Below, piece by piece: positions 1-7,972 of a stretch of DNA of 32,310 nt (positions are counted from its first letter, which is position 1; each line of letters begins with the position of its first letter). The notes beneath the pieces are model-generated. The model was not told the origin of the DNA and did no database searches. It saw nothing but the letters and a program-made list of their open reading frames with translations. Where the stretch lies: contig CALMWE010000294.1 of the NCBI GenBank assembly GCA_937873795.1, positions 1-32,310 of the forward strand, in the 5' to 3' direction. The position numbers and the translations under genes were made by a program. Source of the DNA: an uncultured Caryophanales bacterium. GTDB taxonomy: Bacteria; Bacillota_I; Bacilli_A; RFN20; CAG-826.

Positions 1-707
1 GATTGTTCATCATCATTGCCTTCGACGACGATGACCATTTCACCTTTTAAGGTATCAGGGTCAATCAAGGAAAGTTCTTCAAGATTTCCGCGGATGAATT
101 CTTCGTGCTTTTTCGTGAGCTCACGGGCGATGCAGGCTCGACGATCACCCAAGACCTCCGCCATCGCTTTTAAGGTCTTCTGAATGCGGTGAGGAGCCTC
201 GTAGAAGATGAGCGTTTCTTTCTTGGTAAAAAGTTCTTGAAGCTGGTTTTTCCGAACGGAATCTTTGCTTTCTAGGAAACCGTGAAAATAGAAATGATCC
301 GAAGATAAACCGGATCCGGCAAGAGCGTTTAGAAGGGCACTTGGGCCGGAAATGACGGAGATTTTGATGCCATGCTCGAGGGCCGCTTTGACCAATCGGG
401 TCCCCGGATCGGAGATGCACGGATAACCGGCATCGCTCACATAAGCGACGGTATGGCCGTTTTCAAGCAACGCGATGATTTTAGAAGCTGCTTCCTCTTC
501 GTTATGCTCATGACAGGAGATGAAGGGTTTATGAATATTGAAGTGCGTCAGCAAAAGACCGCTGTTGCGAGTGTCTTCGGCAGCGACATATTCTACATCA
601 TTCAAAATTTCTAAAGCCCGTGGAGTCATTTCGGCTAAATTGCCGATCGGTGTTCCGACGAGATAAAGAATCGCGCTGTTACCTTCGAAATTCAGCTCTC
701 GCTTCAT
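1..707 (-). CDS. rsmI: 16S rRNA 2'-O-ribose C1402 methyltransferase RsmI (C-terminus cut by window edge)
   Basis: RsmI uses SAM to 2'-O-methylate C1402 in the decoding centre of 16S rRNA. Reading from an ATG at 707, the frame stays open to base 1, giving about 235 residues of a family that is usually near 280, so the C-terminus lies outside the window. The N-terminal motif LVGTPIGNLAEMTPRA, the segment AAEDTRNSG, the stretch SDAGYPCISDPG and the later GPSALLNAL are characteristic of the tetrapyrrole-methylase-fold RsmI family. The ATG overlaps the ricT TGA stop in an ATGA arrangement, so the two are probably translationally coupled. It is the last visible gene of the leftward dnaX operon. In B. 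subtilis the equivalent gene (yabC) also lies downstream of ricT. Confidence 0.95.
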   Translation of the reverse strand, partial: MKRELNFEGNSAILYLVGTPIGNLAEMTPRALEILNDVEYVAAEDTRNSGLLLTHFNIHKPFISCHEHNEEEAASKIIALLENGHTVAYVSDAGYPCISDPGTRLVKAALEHGIKISVISGPSALLNALAGSGLSSDHFYFHGFLESKDSVRKNQLQELFTKKETLIFYEAPHRIQKTLKAMAEVLGDRRACIARELTKKHEEFIRGNLEELSLIDPDTLKGEMVIVVEGNDDEQ

Positions 708-1603
708 TCCTCAATCACTTCTTCTTTTTCTTCTTTGGCATCCTGCTTATTGAAAGAAGAACCGAGGATTTTTTTCACATCTTCCAAAGGAAGGAAATGA
801 ACGTTGTTGGGATTTTCGAGTTTCACGATCCGAGTTAAAACGTTCATGGAAGTAATCCGATATTGTTCACCTTCGTAAATCAAACGCAAACCGACTTTCG
901 GGAAGTCTTTCCGGAGTTCGGTGTAGGCGTCATCTTCGTATTTCAAGCAACAAATCAGCTTGCCACAGTGTCCACTCAATTTTGGAATGTTTAAAGAAAG
1001 CAATTGGTTTTTGGCACGGCTGATGGAGATGCCATCAAATTCGTTGAGGAATGAAGAACAGCAAAGCGGGAGTCCGCAAATACCGATGCCACCAACAAGC
1101 TTAGCCTTATCACGTGTTCCGATTTGCCGAAGTTCGATACGCATATGCAAATGTCCGGCTAAGATTTTAAGCAGTTCACGGAAATCAACACGGTCATCCG
1201 CGAGATAAGAGAAAATAGCCTTGCTGCGGTCAAGAGTATATTCGCAACTCGTCAAATTCATTTTTAAACCTAATCGGGAAATTTCTTGAGCACAGTAAAC
1301 AAGCGCTTCTTTGGCACGCGTCATGTTTTCATTGTGTTGGCGAAGGTCGCTTTCAGAGGCAACGCGGATAATGGGCTTCAGTTCAAGCGAAAGACGGTAC
1401 TCGTCAATCGGTTGAGGCAAGGTCGCCACATACCCTAGTTCAAAGCCACGAATCGTCTCCACGACAACCGCCTCACCCAATTTCAGATTTCCTTCACTAG
1501 AAGAAAAGAAATAGGATTTGCCGGTATTATTGAACCGAATGCCAACAAAATAGCTCTTTTTTGAATTGGTTTCGGTTGTCGAAACAACAGTCTCTTCAGT
1601 CAT
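704..1603 (-). CDS. ricT: PSP1-domain protein RicT (YaaT)
   Basis: This is a 299-residue PSP1-domain protein. In B. subtilis RicT forms the Y-complex with RicA and RicF, binds iron-sulfur clusters and works with RNase Y in mRNA processing; it also affects competence and biofilm formation. The central to C-terminal part shows the diagnostic cysteines: C176, C181, C182 in GICGLPLCCSSF and C213, C218, C219 in GHCGKLICCLKYE. These are the likely cluster ligands. The charged tail (KEEKEEVIEE) is family-variable. It overlaps the end of holB by 8 bases and its TGA overlaps the rsmI ATG. RicA and RicF partners are not in the window. Family assignment is secure; the exact role here is inferred from Bacillus. 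Confidence 0.93.
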   Translation of the reverse strand: MTEETVVSTTETNSKKSYFVGIRFNNTGKSYFFSSSEGNLKLGEAVVVETIRGFELGYVATLPQPIDEYRLSLELKPIIRVASESDLRQHNENMTRAKEALVYCAQEISRLGLKMNLTSCEYTLDRSKAIFSYLADDRVDFRELLKILAGHLHMRIELRQIGTRDKAKLVGGIGICGLPLCCSSFLNEFDGISISRAKNQLLSLNIPKLSGHCGKLICCLKYEDDAYTELRKDFPKVGLRLIYEGEQYRITSMNVLTRIVKLENPNNVHFLPLEDVKKILGSSFNKQDAKEEKEEVIEE

Positions 1604-2588
1604 TGAATGATTCTCCTTTTGTCATCGCATATATCACGTGATCTAAAAGTAACGGGATATTTAAATTTAAGTCGAGTTGTCCTCGTGCTGTCATTATTTC
1701 TAGGAGGCTTTTCTCCTTGTGAGGTAATTTCTGGGATAACTCAGTTAATATACTACCATAACTTCTTAAAGTTATGTTTCCACCATAGGTAATGTTGATA
1801 ATATCGCGAAACACTTGAGCAAGCATATCAAGGTAAAAACGGGCACTTTCTTTACTTTTTAAAAGTGGAATAATCGTTTGTTGACTCACAAACACCGCTT
1901 CTCCGGAATTTTTTCTAAGGGCTTCTAAAAGATCTTTCAATGCCTCTTTCGCTTGTTGAAAATCTTCATCTCCTGAACGAGCAAGAATGGAGGCCCCGTC
2001 GTTGAAGAAGTAACTGAGCATTTCGGCATCATCTTGTGCAACACCCAAATCGATAGCTTCGGCAATGACTTTCATTTGGTCGTTGAGTTTCAAACGGATG
2101 GTTTGCGTTCTCGATACGATGGTCGGAAGGACCTTGGCTTCGTTTTCGGTGGTTAAAAAGGCATAAATGTCGCGGCCAGGTTCTTCCAAAAATTTAAGCA
2201 AAGAGTTCACGGCTTCGGTGGTCATGTTTTCAACCAAGTGAAGGACGTAAATCATTTTCCCTTTGGTTTCAAGGGCAGTTTTATCAAAGTTTTCTTCGAC
2301 GGACTGAACATCTTCTTTTTTGATGGTTTTTGTGCTTCCGTCAAAAATCATAAAGTCGGGATAATTTCCTTCGTCGATTCTTAAACAAGTAATGCACTCC
2401 TCGCAGGCAAGCGGTTGAGGATTATCGCACACCAAGGATTTTCCAAGATGAATGGCCACTGCCAATAGAGGTGTTCCCGGTTCACCGGAAAGAAGATAGG
2501 CATGGCTCAAACGATTGAACTTAAAAGCATTGCTCATCGTTTGAAAAAGAGCAGGTTGATGTTCTTTGATGTAATCAGCGATTTTCAC
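1596..2588 (-). CDS. holB: DNA polymerase III subunit delta' (HolB)
   Basis: A 330-residue AAA+-like clamp-loader subunit that, with DnaX and delta, loads the beta sliding clamp. The N-terminal segment LSHAYLLSGEPGTPLLAVAI aligns with the P-loop region of clamp loaders but lacks GKT, as expected for delta', which does not hydrolyse ATP. A zinc module follows (C in LVCDNP, then ACEECITC, around residues 53-67). The segments NSLLKFLEEPG and LPTIVSRTQTI (the SRC-like motif, with T in place of C) are typical of the family. It overlaps tmk by 4 bases upstream and ricT by 8 bases downstream. The tmk-holB-ricT order matches Bacillus, although yaaQ and yaaR are missing between tmk and holB. Confidence 0.93.
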   Translation of the reverse strand: MKIADYIKEHQPALFQTMSNAFKFNRLSHAYLLSGEPGTPLLAVAIHLGKSLVCDNPQPLACEECITCLRIDEGNYPDFMIFDGSTKTIKKEDVQSVEENFDKTALETKGKMIYVLHLVENMTTEAVNSLLKFLEEPGRDIYAFLTTENEAKVLPTIVSRTQTIRLKLNDQMKVIAEAIDLGVAQDDAEMLSYFFNDGASILARSGDEDFQQAKEALKDLLEALRKNSGEAVFVSQQTIIPLLKSKESARFYLDMLAQVFRDIINITYGGNITLRSYGSILTELSQKLPHKEKSLLEIMTARGQLDLNLNIPLLLDHVIYAMTKGESFND

Positions 2589-3211
2589 CGAGGATCCCCT
2601 AATCGACTTGTGATGGCTTTATAAGCATTCTCCACCACAACTTCTAAAGGTAAAGAGGCATCAATAATGACATAACGGTCAGAGTAACGTTTTGCCAAAT
2701 CAAGGAAGGTTTGCCGTACTTTTTTGTGGAATTCTAATTTTTCAAGATCAAGCCGGTTGACTTCGCGATTGGCGTTTTTGGCAATACGGGCTAAGCCATT
2801 TTCGGGTGAAATATCGAACAGCAACGTTAAGTCCGGATAGCGTCCTTCGGTCGCAAAAAGATTAATGTTCAAAACGTTGTCCACGCCTAAACCGCGGGCG
2901 CCACCTTGATAGGCCAAAGATGAGTCCAAAAAACGATCGCAAATGACAATCTTGCCTTCAGCTAATGCGGGCCATACTTTTTCCACTAGATGTTGTCTAC
3001 GGCTTGCGGCGAAAAGCAAAGCTTCTGCGCGCGGGTCGAGAACGCCGTTTTTCTTATTCAAAAGAATTTCTCGAATGTCTTCGGCGATGGGAGTACCGCC
3101 GGGTTCACGGGTGCGAAGAATGGAATAACCAAGAGCCTCAAGTTTGCGTGATATTTCGTTGGCAACGCTTGTTTTTCCGCTGCCTTCGGGTCCTTCAAAA
3201 GTAATAAACAT
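2585..3211 (-). CDS. tmk: Thymidylate kinase
   Basis: A 208-residue dTMP kinase that makes dTDP from dTMP and ATP. The N-terminus has the P-loop FEGPEGSGKTS at about residues 5-14. The DR motif sits in CDRFLDSSLAYQGGARGLG, which is highly typical of bacterial Tmk, and TREPGGTPIAEDIR is the family's dTMP-contacting segment. The length is standard. The start ATG at 3211 is preceded by AGGAG in the recR stop region, leaving only three bases between the two genes. Its end overlaps holB by 4 bases. It supplies DNA precursors within an operon of clamp-loader and recombination genes. Confidence 0.97.
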   Translation of the reverse strand: MFITFEGPEGSGKTSVANEISRKLEALGYSILRTREPGGTPIAEDIREILLNKKNGVLDPRAEALLFAASRRQHLVEKVWPALAEGKIVICDRFLDSSLAYQGGARGLGVDNVLNINLFATEGRYPDLTLLFDISPENGLARIAKNANREVNRLDLEKLEFHKKVRQTFLDLAKRYSDRYVIIDASLPLEVVVENAYKAITSRLGDPR

Positions 3212-3214
3212 AGG

Positions 3215-3823
3215 TTATTCTCCTTCTTTCATTTTTGTTCTGCCTTCAAGAGCTTTTCCTAAAGTCAGAGAATCTGCGTAATCAAGGTGCCCGCCCATAG
3301 GTAAGCCATAGGCAAGGCGAGTCACTTTTACAGGGAAACGGGCCAACATTTTGGAAATAAAAAGGGCAGTCGTTTCGCCTTCGATGGTGGGGTTTGTGGC
3401 AAGGATGATTTCCGTAAAATGATCATCCTCAATACGTTTGATGAGGGCATCAATCGAAAGGTCCGAAATACCCACGCCGTTGACCGCAGAAAGAACGCCA
3501 TTCAAGATATGATATTGTCCTTTATATCGGCCCATTTTTTCAAACGCATAAACGTCTTTTTGATAGCTGACGACAATCATCGTTTCATGGTTTCGATCAG
3601 GATCCGAGCAAATCTCGCAAAGATCATCTTCGGTATATATTCCGCAGACGGGGCAGCGATGGATTTTGGCTTTGACATCGGAAAGTGATAAGGAAAATTC
3701 TTTGACATCTTCTTCGTTCATTTCCAAAATCGCGAAAGCCATTCTTTCAGCAGATTTTTGACCGACACTCGGTAGTTTTTTCAGAGAATCAATCAAGCGG
3801 GTCAGGGCCTTTAAATCTTCCAT
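3215..3823 (-). CDS. recR: Recombination mediator RecR
   Basis: A 202-residue RecR protein, which acts with RecF and RecO to load RecA at single-strand gaps. The helix-hairpin-helix LKKLPSVGQKSAERMA lies at the N-terminus. A four-cysteine zinc finger follows (CPVCGIYTEDDLCEIC). The Toprim domain covers MIVVSYQKDVYAFEKMGRYKGQYHILNG and NPTIEGETTALFI. The C-terminal Walker-like segment is RLAYGLPMGGHLDYADSLTL. Length is normal. The ATG overlaps the upstream TAA by one base (TAATG), and GGAGGG 11 bases upstream can act as ribosome binding site. The ybaB-recR pairing next to dnaX is one of the most conserved bacterial gene clusters. Confidence 0.97.
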   Translation of the reverse strand: MEDLKALTRLIDSLKKLPSVGQKSAERMAFAILEMNEEDVKEFSLSLSDVKAKIHRCPVCGIYTEDDLCEICSDPDRNHETMIVVSYQKDVYAFEKMGRYKGQYHILNGVLSAVNGVGISDLSIDALIKRIEDDHFTEIILATNPTIEGETTALFISKMLARFPVKVTRLAYGLPMGGHLDYADSLTLGKALEGRTKMKEGE

Positions 3824-4125
3824 TAGAAACCAAGCCCTCCACTTCTTCCGGTAATGCGTTGATTCATGACTTCTTCTGCTTCGTCAATTTGTTTTAAGGC
3901 AGAATTTGTAGCGTTTTTGATCATTTCGGACAGCATTTCGGAATCGTCTGGGCTTAAAATAGCGGGGTCAATTTGGATGCTTTTAACGGTTCGGTTCCCA
4001 AAAATGGTGACAGTGACAGCGCCCCCATTGGTTCCGACAAATTCCATTTTTGCAAGTTCATCTTTTGCCTTTTGCAAATCACGTTGCATTTTTTGAGCTT
4101 GTTGCATCAACGATTGCATGTTCAT
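3823..4125 (-). CDS. YbaB/EbfC family nucleoid-associated protein
   Basis: A 100-residue protein of the YbaB/EbfC family (YaaK in Bacillus), small dimeric DNA-binding proteins of uncertain function that are usually cotranscribed with dnaX and recR. The N-terminus is MNMQSLMQQAQKMQRDLQKA, a helical segment typical of the family; then come the core FVGTNGGAVTVTIFGNRTVKSI and the acidic helix ILSPDDSEMLSEMI. Length is standard. The ATG overlaps the dnaX TGA by 4 bases, with AAGGAG a few bases upstream inside dnaX. No known symbol is strictly required; ybaB or yaaK would both be used. Confidence 0.93.
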   Translation of the reverse strand: MNMQSLMQQAQKMQRDLQKAKDELAKMEFVGTNGGAVTVTIFGNRTVKSIQIDPAILSPDDSEMLSEMIKNATNSALKQIDEAEEVMNQRITGRSGGLGF

Positions 4126-5891
4126 AGTAGGACTCCTTTAATCTCGATTTTTATATCACTGGGTTTTGGCAGCTTTTGTAATTGGCGAAGGTTTAAGAAA
4201 ATTTTGGAGACTCTTAATGTTTCAGCTCTTGGAAGCGCATAGACAACGACTCTCCGTCCAATGATGGATTCAATGATTTTGGAAAACGTTGATTGATTTC
4301 TAAGAACGTTGACCTTATTAACAAGCGTGACATACTCATACTCGAGTACGAGGCATTCCTTGCAAATAACAAACGGGCGGCCGTCTTTAAGAATCGATAC
4401 GAACTTACCGATTTTCGGATCTGCCGCAAAGGAAGACAATTCATCCCAACGGGAGAACAGTTTAATTTTTTCTTCTTTGTTGCCGCAGGTCATGATGTTT
4501 ACGAGAGTATCGTCATCAATCGTCAAGGATTCTCCTTCGGTGGCAAAAGCCGTGTTGACTTCCGGAAGTTTGAGGGGATTTTCTTGTTTAACAACCGTTT
4601 TTGGTTCAATCGCGGGAGCCTTGTTTTCCGGAACCATATCAACGACTTTGATTGATTTTTGGGGTTGAACAAACGGAGCATCGGGAGCAAATTCGGGTTT
4701 GGGAAGCGAAGGTTTTGGTAAGGGTTTGCTTTCGGGAATAGGCTCGGGTTTAATGCTGGGCGCAGGCGCAGGAGCGACCACCACTTTTTTAACTTCAACA
4801 GGGGCAGCCGCATCATCCAAGGTCGTGAGTTTCAGAAGCACGACTTCAAATAGAGAACGGATGTTACTGACAAAGCGGAAATCGCTTTGAGCTTTTAGAA
4901 GGATATCTATCATATCGCCGCATTTTTTAAGAGATAAACGACCATTCAATAAATCAATAGTTTCGTTTTCTTTTAAACATAAAAGCAACGAGGAATTGCC
5001 AGTTTTTTCGTAAATAAGGATGTCCTTTAACATGTCTAACAAATCGTTATTAAGACGCTTTATATCGATACCATGGGCAATGAAGGCTTCAAGTATTGTT
5101 AAAACTTGCGAGACGTTTCCATCAATGATGGCTTTGAGCAAGTTAAGTTTTTCTGCGGTTCCGGCAAGCCCGAAAATATCCAAAATATCGCGTTCATTTA
5201 AATGCGGCCCCGCATAAGCCAATGTCTGATCAAGAATGGACAAAGCATCGCGGACGCCACCATCAGCTAAAGAAATAATGAGGTCAATGGCTCTTTCCTC
5301 ATAGTCCACCATTTCCTTATCCAAAATTGTTTTGATTCTCTCTTTGATCGAAGCATCGTCGACTTTCGAGAAATCGTAACGTTGGCAGCGGCTGAGAATC
5401 GTTGGCAAAACTTTGTGCGGCTCGGTAGTCGCCAAAATAAATATGACGTGGGCTGGAGGTTCTTCCAATGTTTTTAGTAAGGCATTGAATGCTCCGCTGC
5501 TCATCATGTGTACTTCATCGATGATATAAACTTTATATTTTCCCTTAATGGGCGAATACTTTACTTTTTCAATAAGACTTCGGACTTCATCAACTCCGTT
5601 GTTGCTTGCGGCGTCGATTTCAATGACATCCGGGTGAGATCCATCGTTGATGGACGTGCAGTTTCCGCAAACATTACATTGGTGGCCGATGCCTTCTTCA
5701 CAGTTGAGTGCTTTGGCAAAGAGTTTTGCCATCGATGTTTTTCCGGTGCCGCGCGGCCCGCAAAAAAGATATGCGTGGGCTATTTTATTGTTAGCCAAGG
5801 CATTTTGTAGCGTTTTTACTATGTGTTTTTGGCCTGCCACTTCCTCAAAAGTTGAAGGACGGTAGGTCCGATAAAGAGCTTTATATCCCAT
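4122..5891 (-). CDS. dnaX: DNA polymerase III subunit gamma/tau (DnaX)
   Basis: A 589-residue clamp-loader ATPase. Walker A is GPRGTGKT at residues 45-52, the zinc module has C64, C72, C75 and C78, Walker B/DExx is IIDEVHMMS, and the sensor region reads ATTEPHKVLPTILSRCQR. Domain III ends near residue 365. A proline-rich linker follows (about 370-430, many KP, LPKP and APAP units), then a C-terminal tau-like domain. I start it at the ATG at 5891 rather than the upstream in-frame GTG (5900), because AGGTG at 5898-5902 is placed six bases before that ATG and includes the GTG itself. A run of six A at the domain III/linker border (4785-4790) is discussed under findings. Confidence 0.96.
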   Translation of the reverse strand: MGYKALYRTYRPSTFEEVAGQKHIVKTLQNALANNKIAHAYLFCGPRGTGKTSMAKLFAKALNCEEGIGHQCNVCGNCTSINDGSHPDVIEIDAASNNGVDEVRSLIEKVKYSPIKGKYKVYIIDEVHMMSSGAFNALLKTLEEPPAHVIFILATTEPHKVLPTILSRCQRYDFSKVDDASIKERIKTILDKEMVDYEERAIDLIISLADGGVRDALSILDQTLAYAGPHLNERDILDIFGLAGTAEKLNLLKAIIDGNVSQVLTILEAFIAHGIDIKRLNNDLLDMLKDILIYEKTGNSSLLLCLKENETIDLLNGRLSLKKCGDMIDILLKAQSDFRFVSNIRSLFEVVLLKLTTLDDAAAPVEVKKVVVAPAPAPSIKPEPIPESKPLPKPSLPKPEFAPDAPFVQPQKSIKVVDMVPENKAPAIEPKTVVKQENPLKLPEVNTAFATEGESLTIDDDTLVNIMTCGNKEEKIKLFSRWDELSSFAADPKIGKFVSILKDGRPFVICKECLVLEYEYVTLVNKVNVLRNQSTFSKIIESIIGRRVVVYALPRAETLRVSKIFLNLRQLQKLPKPSDIKIEIKGVLL

Positions 5892-5909
5892 TGTTTTCAC
5901 CTAAAAAAT

Positions 5910-5941
5910 ATTATACACTTTTTGCCCTTCCCGATAAACAA
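5910..5941 (-). promoter_or_regulatory. Probable dnaX operon promoter
   Basis: On the minus strand a perfect TATAAT (forward ATTATA, 5910-5915) lies 18 bases before the dnaX ATG. The best -35 at 17-base spacing is TTTATC (5933-5938), which is weak. If transcription starts about seven bases after the -10, the leader would be only about ten bases and would begin almost at the AGGTG ribosome binding site. Confidence 0.6.
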
Positions 5942-5956
5942 AAAAGGGCCCCTTTT
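5942..5956. repeat. Perfect 7-bp inverted repeat between divergent promoters
   Basis: The arms AAAAGGG and CCCTTTT flank one central C. The site lies between the dnaX and prfA promoters. It could be an operator or a remnant of a terminator; nothing in the sequence decides this. Confidence 0.4.
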
Positions 5957-6008
5957 AATATAAGTATATTAATGGCCAAACTCCGCACTTTTATGGTCTT
6001 CGTTATTA

Positions 6009-6017
6009 TGGTAAAAT
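6009..6017 (+). promoter_or_regulatory. Extended -10 promoter element of prfA operon
   Basis: TGGTAAAAT fits the extended -10 pattern (TGN then a TATAAT-like hexamer). No convincing -35 is visible at 16-18 bases, which is common for extended -10 promoters. It lies 28 bases before the prfA ATG. Confidence 0.5.
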
Positions 6018-6045
6018 ACCCTAGACCCTGAAAGTAGGCGATAGT

Positions 6046-7119
6046 ATGGAAGAAGCCATGTCTTCAAGACTTAAAGCGACAGCCCTCCGGCTGATCGAAA
6101 TCGATAAAGAACTGCTAGATGAGCATGTCACAAGGGATATGAATCGTTTTCGCGATTTATCCAAAGAACGTGCTTCGATTGAACCGATTGTCGAAAAATA
6201 CAACGAATATTTGAAAACGATGGAAAATATGGATGATGCTAAGGTTCTGAGCGAAGATTCAGATCCCGAAATGTCAGCTATGGGAAAAGAAGAATATCGC
6301 GCCCTGCTTCTTCGAGAAGAAGCTTTAATCGAAGAATTGAGAGTTATGCTCATTCCTCACGACCCGAATGACGAGAAAAACATTGTCGTCGAAATTCGTG
6401 GTGCGGTAGGAGGAGACGAAGCCAATATTTTTGCTGGAGACCTCTTCAGAATGTATTCCAAGTATGCCGAAAGAAATGGCTGGAAACTTCAGATGATTGA
6501 CCTTAGCCCTTCTGAGATGGGTGGTTTTTCCTTGGTTTCCTTCATGATCAAAGGCGACGGCGTTTACTCAAAGTTAAAGTTTGAAAGTGGTGCTCACCGC
6601 GTTCAACGCGTTCCGAAGACTGAAAGCGCAGGTCGTATTCATACCTCCACCGCGACTGTCCTTGTCATGCCCGAAGCTGAAGAGATTGAAGTTACTGTGA
6701 ATCCTGCTGATCTTCAAGTCGACACCTATCACTCCCAAGGCGCGGGTGGCCAAAACGTCAACAAGACCGAATCGGCAGTTCGCATCACGCACTTGCCTAC
6801 AGGCATTGTCGTCAGCTGCCAAGTTGAAAAATCGCAAATCCAAAACCGAGAAATCGCTATGAATATGCTTCGTGCCAAACTCTTGGCCACGAAACAAGCT
6901 GAACAAGATGAAAAAATCGGCAACGAACGCCGTTTAAAAGTCGGAACGGGTGAACGTTCGGAAAAAATCAGAACCTATAACTATCCGCAAAACCGCGTGA
7001 CGGATCACCGCATCGGTTTCACCATCCAACAGTTGGATCGCGTGATGGAAGGTCAATTGGATGATGTTATTGATGCATTGATTCACTTTGACCAACAATC
7101 CAAGTTAGCCGGAGAATAA
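6046..7119 (+). CDS. prfA: Peptide chain release factor 1 (RF1)
   Basis: RF1 reads UAA and UAG stop codons and triggers peptide release. The 357-residue length is normal. The stop-codon-reading tripeptide, PxT in RF1, appears as PKT in RVPKTESAGRIHTSTATV. The catalytic GGQ lies in SQGAGGQNVNKTESAVRITH. The family motif GAVGGDEANIFAGDLFRMY is present. The ATG at 6046 is preceded by AGTAGG; an in-frame ATG at 6058 is an alternative. It opens the prfA-prmC-tsaC-rpiB operon. PrmC, which methylates the glutamine of GGQ, is encoded two bases downstream, matching the conserved functional pairing. Confidence 0.97.
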   Translation: MEEAMSSRLKATALRLIEIDKELLDEHVTRDMNRFRDLSKERASIEPIVEKYNEYLKTMENMDDAKVLSEDSDPEMSAMGKEEYRALLLREEALIEELRVMLIPHDPNDEKNIVVEIRGAVGGDEANIFAGDLFRMYSKYAERNGWKLQMIDLSPSEMGGFSLVSFMIKGDGVYSKLKFESGAHRVQRVPKTESAGRIHTSTATVLVMPEAEEIEVTVNPADLQVDTYHSQGAGGQNVNKTESAVRITHLPTGIVVSCQVEKSQIQNREIAMNMLRAKLLATKQAEQDEKIGNERRLKVGTGERSEKIRTYNYPQNRVTDHRIGFTIQQLDRVMEGQLDDVIDALIHFDQQSKLAGE

Positions 7120-7120
7120 A

Positions 7121-7972
7121 ATGACGACGATTCGGCAAGTCTATAAAGAAGCACTGTCTCCTGCTTATGGCTTGGAGGAAATGACGGTTCGGATGCTTTT
7201 GCAAACCGTGAACCACTTTTCTTCGATGACAGAATTACTTTCAAAAATGGATGAGCCGATGAAGGGTCTAGAAGAATATCAACGGCTTTTTGCTAGGGTT
7301 TTATCGGGTGAACCCATCCAATATGTCTTGAAAAAAGCAGCATTCTATGGGATTGATTTATTTGTCGATCGAAGGGTTTTGATTCCACGCCCCGAAACAG
7401 AAGAACTCGTCGATCGTATCATTCACGATTTCAAAAAGAAAACCTATCCCAAAGTCATTGTCGATATCGGAACCGGCTCTGGGTGTATCGCCTTTGCCCT
7501 AGAAAAGCATTTTGGCGAATCTCACATTCTTGCGGTAGATTCATCGACCGAAGCTCTGGAAGTTGCAAACATCAATAAGCAACAACTATCCAGCAATGTC
7601 GAATTTCTTCAAGGCGATCTTCTCACTCCGCTCATTCATCAAGGGGTTCGAGTGGATATTCTCGTTTCCAATCCCCCCTATATTCAAAACCGTGAAGAAG
7701 TGGAGGCCAATGTTTTGAATTACGAGCCTCATTCCGCCTTATTCGCGCCCAACGGAATCGATCATTATCGTTCAATGATTTCTAAGGCTTTTCTGGTTAT
7801 GAATGATGGTGGAACAATGTGTTTTGAAATAAACTATGATCAGGAAGAACCTTTGAAAAAAATACTTGAAGAATTCCTCCCCAACTCCTCCTATCAATTT
7901 TTAAAAGATATGCAAGGAAAAACACGGTTCTTATTTGTTACCTATTTGAAAGATTCAAGGAGTACTTTATGA
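7121..7972 (+). CDS. prmC: Release factor glutamine N5-methyltransferase PrmC
   Basis: PrmC uses SAM to methylate the glutamine of the GGQ motif in RF1 and RF2, which speeds termination. The 283-residue protein has an N-terminal helical release-factor-binding domain (about 1-80), then IPRPETEELVD, the SAM-binding glycine loop VDIGTGSGCIAFAL (114-127), and the catalytic NPPY at 184-187 in LVSNPPYIQNREE. These together are diagnostic. It starts two bases after the prfA stop and its TGA overlaps the tsaC ATG by four bases. Both of its substrates, RF1 and RF2, are encoded in this window. Confidence 0.96.
   Translation: MTTIRQVYKEALSPAYGLEEMTVRMLLQTVNHFSSMTELLSKMDEPMKGLEEYQRLFARVLSGEPIQYVLKKAAFYGIDLFVDRRVLIPRPETEELVDRIIHDFKKKTYPKVIVDIGTGSGCIAFALEKHFGESHILAVDSSTEALEVANINKQQLSSNVEFLQGDLLTPLIHQGVRVDILVSNPPYIQNREEVEANVLNYEPHSALFAPNGIDHYRSMISKAFLVMNDGGTMCFEINYDQEEPLKKILEEFLPNSSYQFLKDMQGKTRFLFVTYLKDSRSTL

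Noticed and set aside
4523-4816. 97-codon open frame on the minus strand within the dnaX linker
   Set aside because: It is the +1 frame of a proline/lysine-rich low-complexity region and has no family features; reaching it from dnaX would need a +1 shift, and no such signal is seen.
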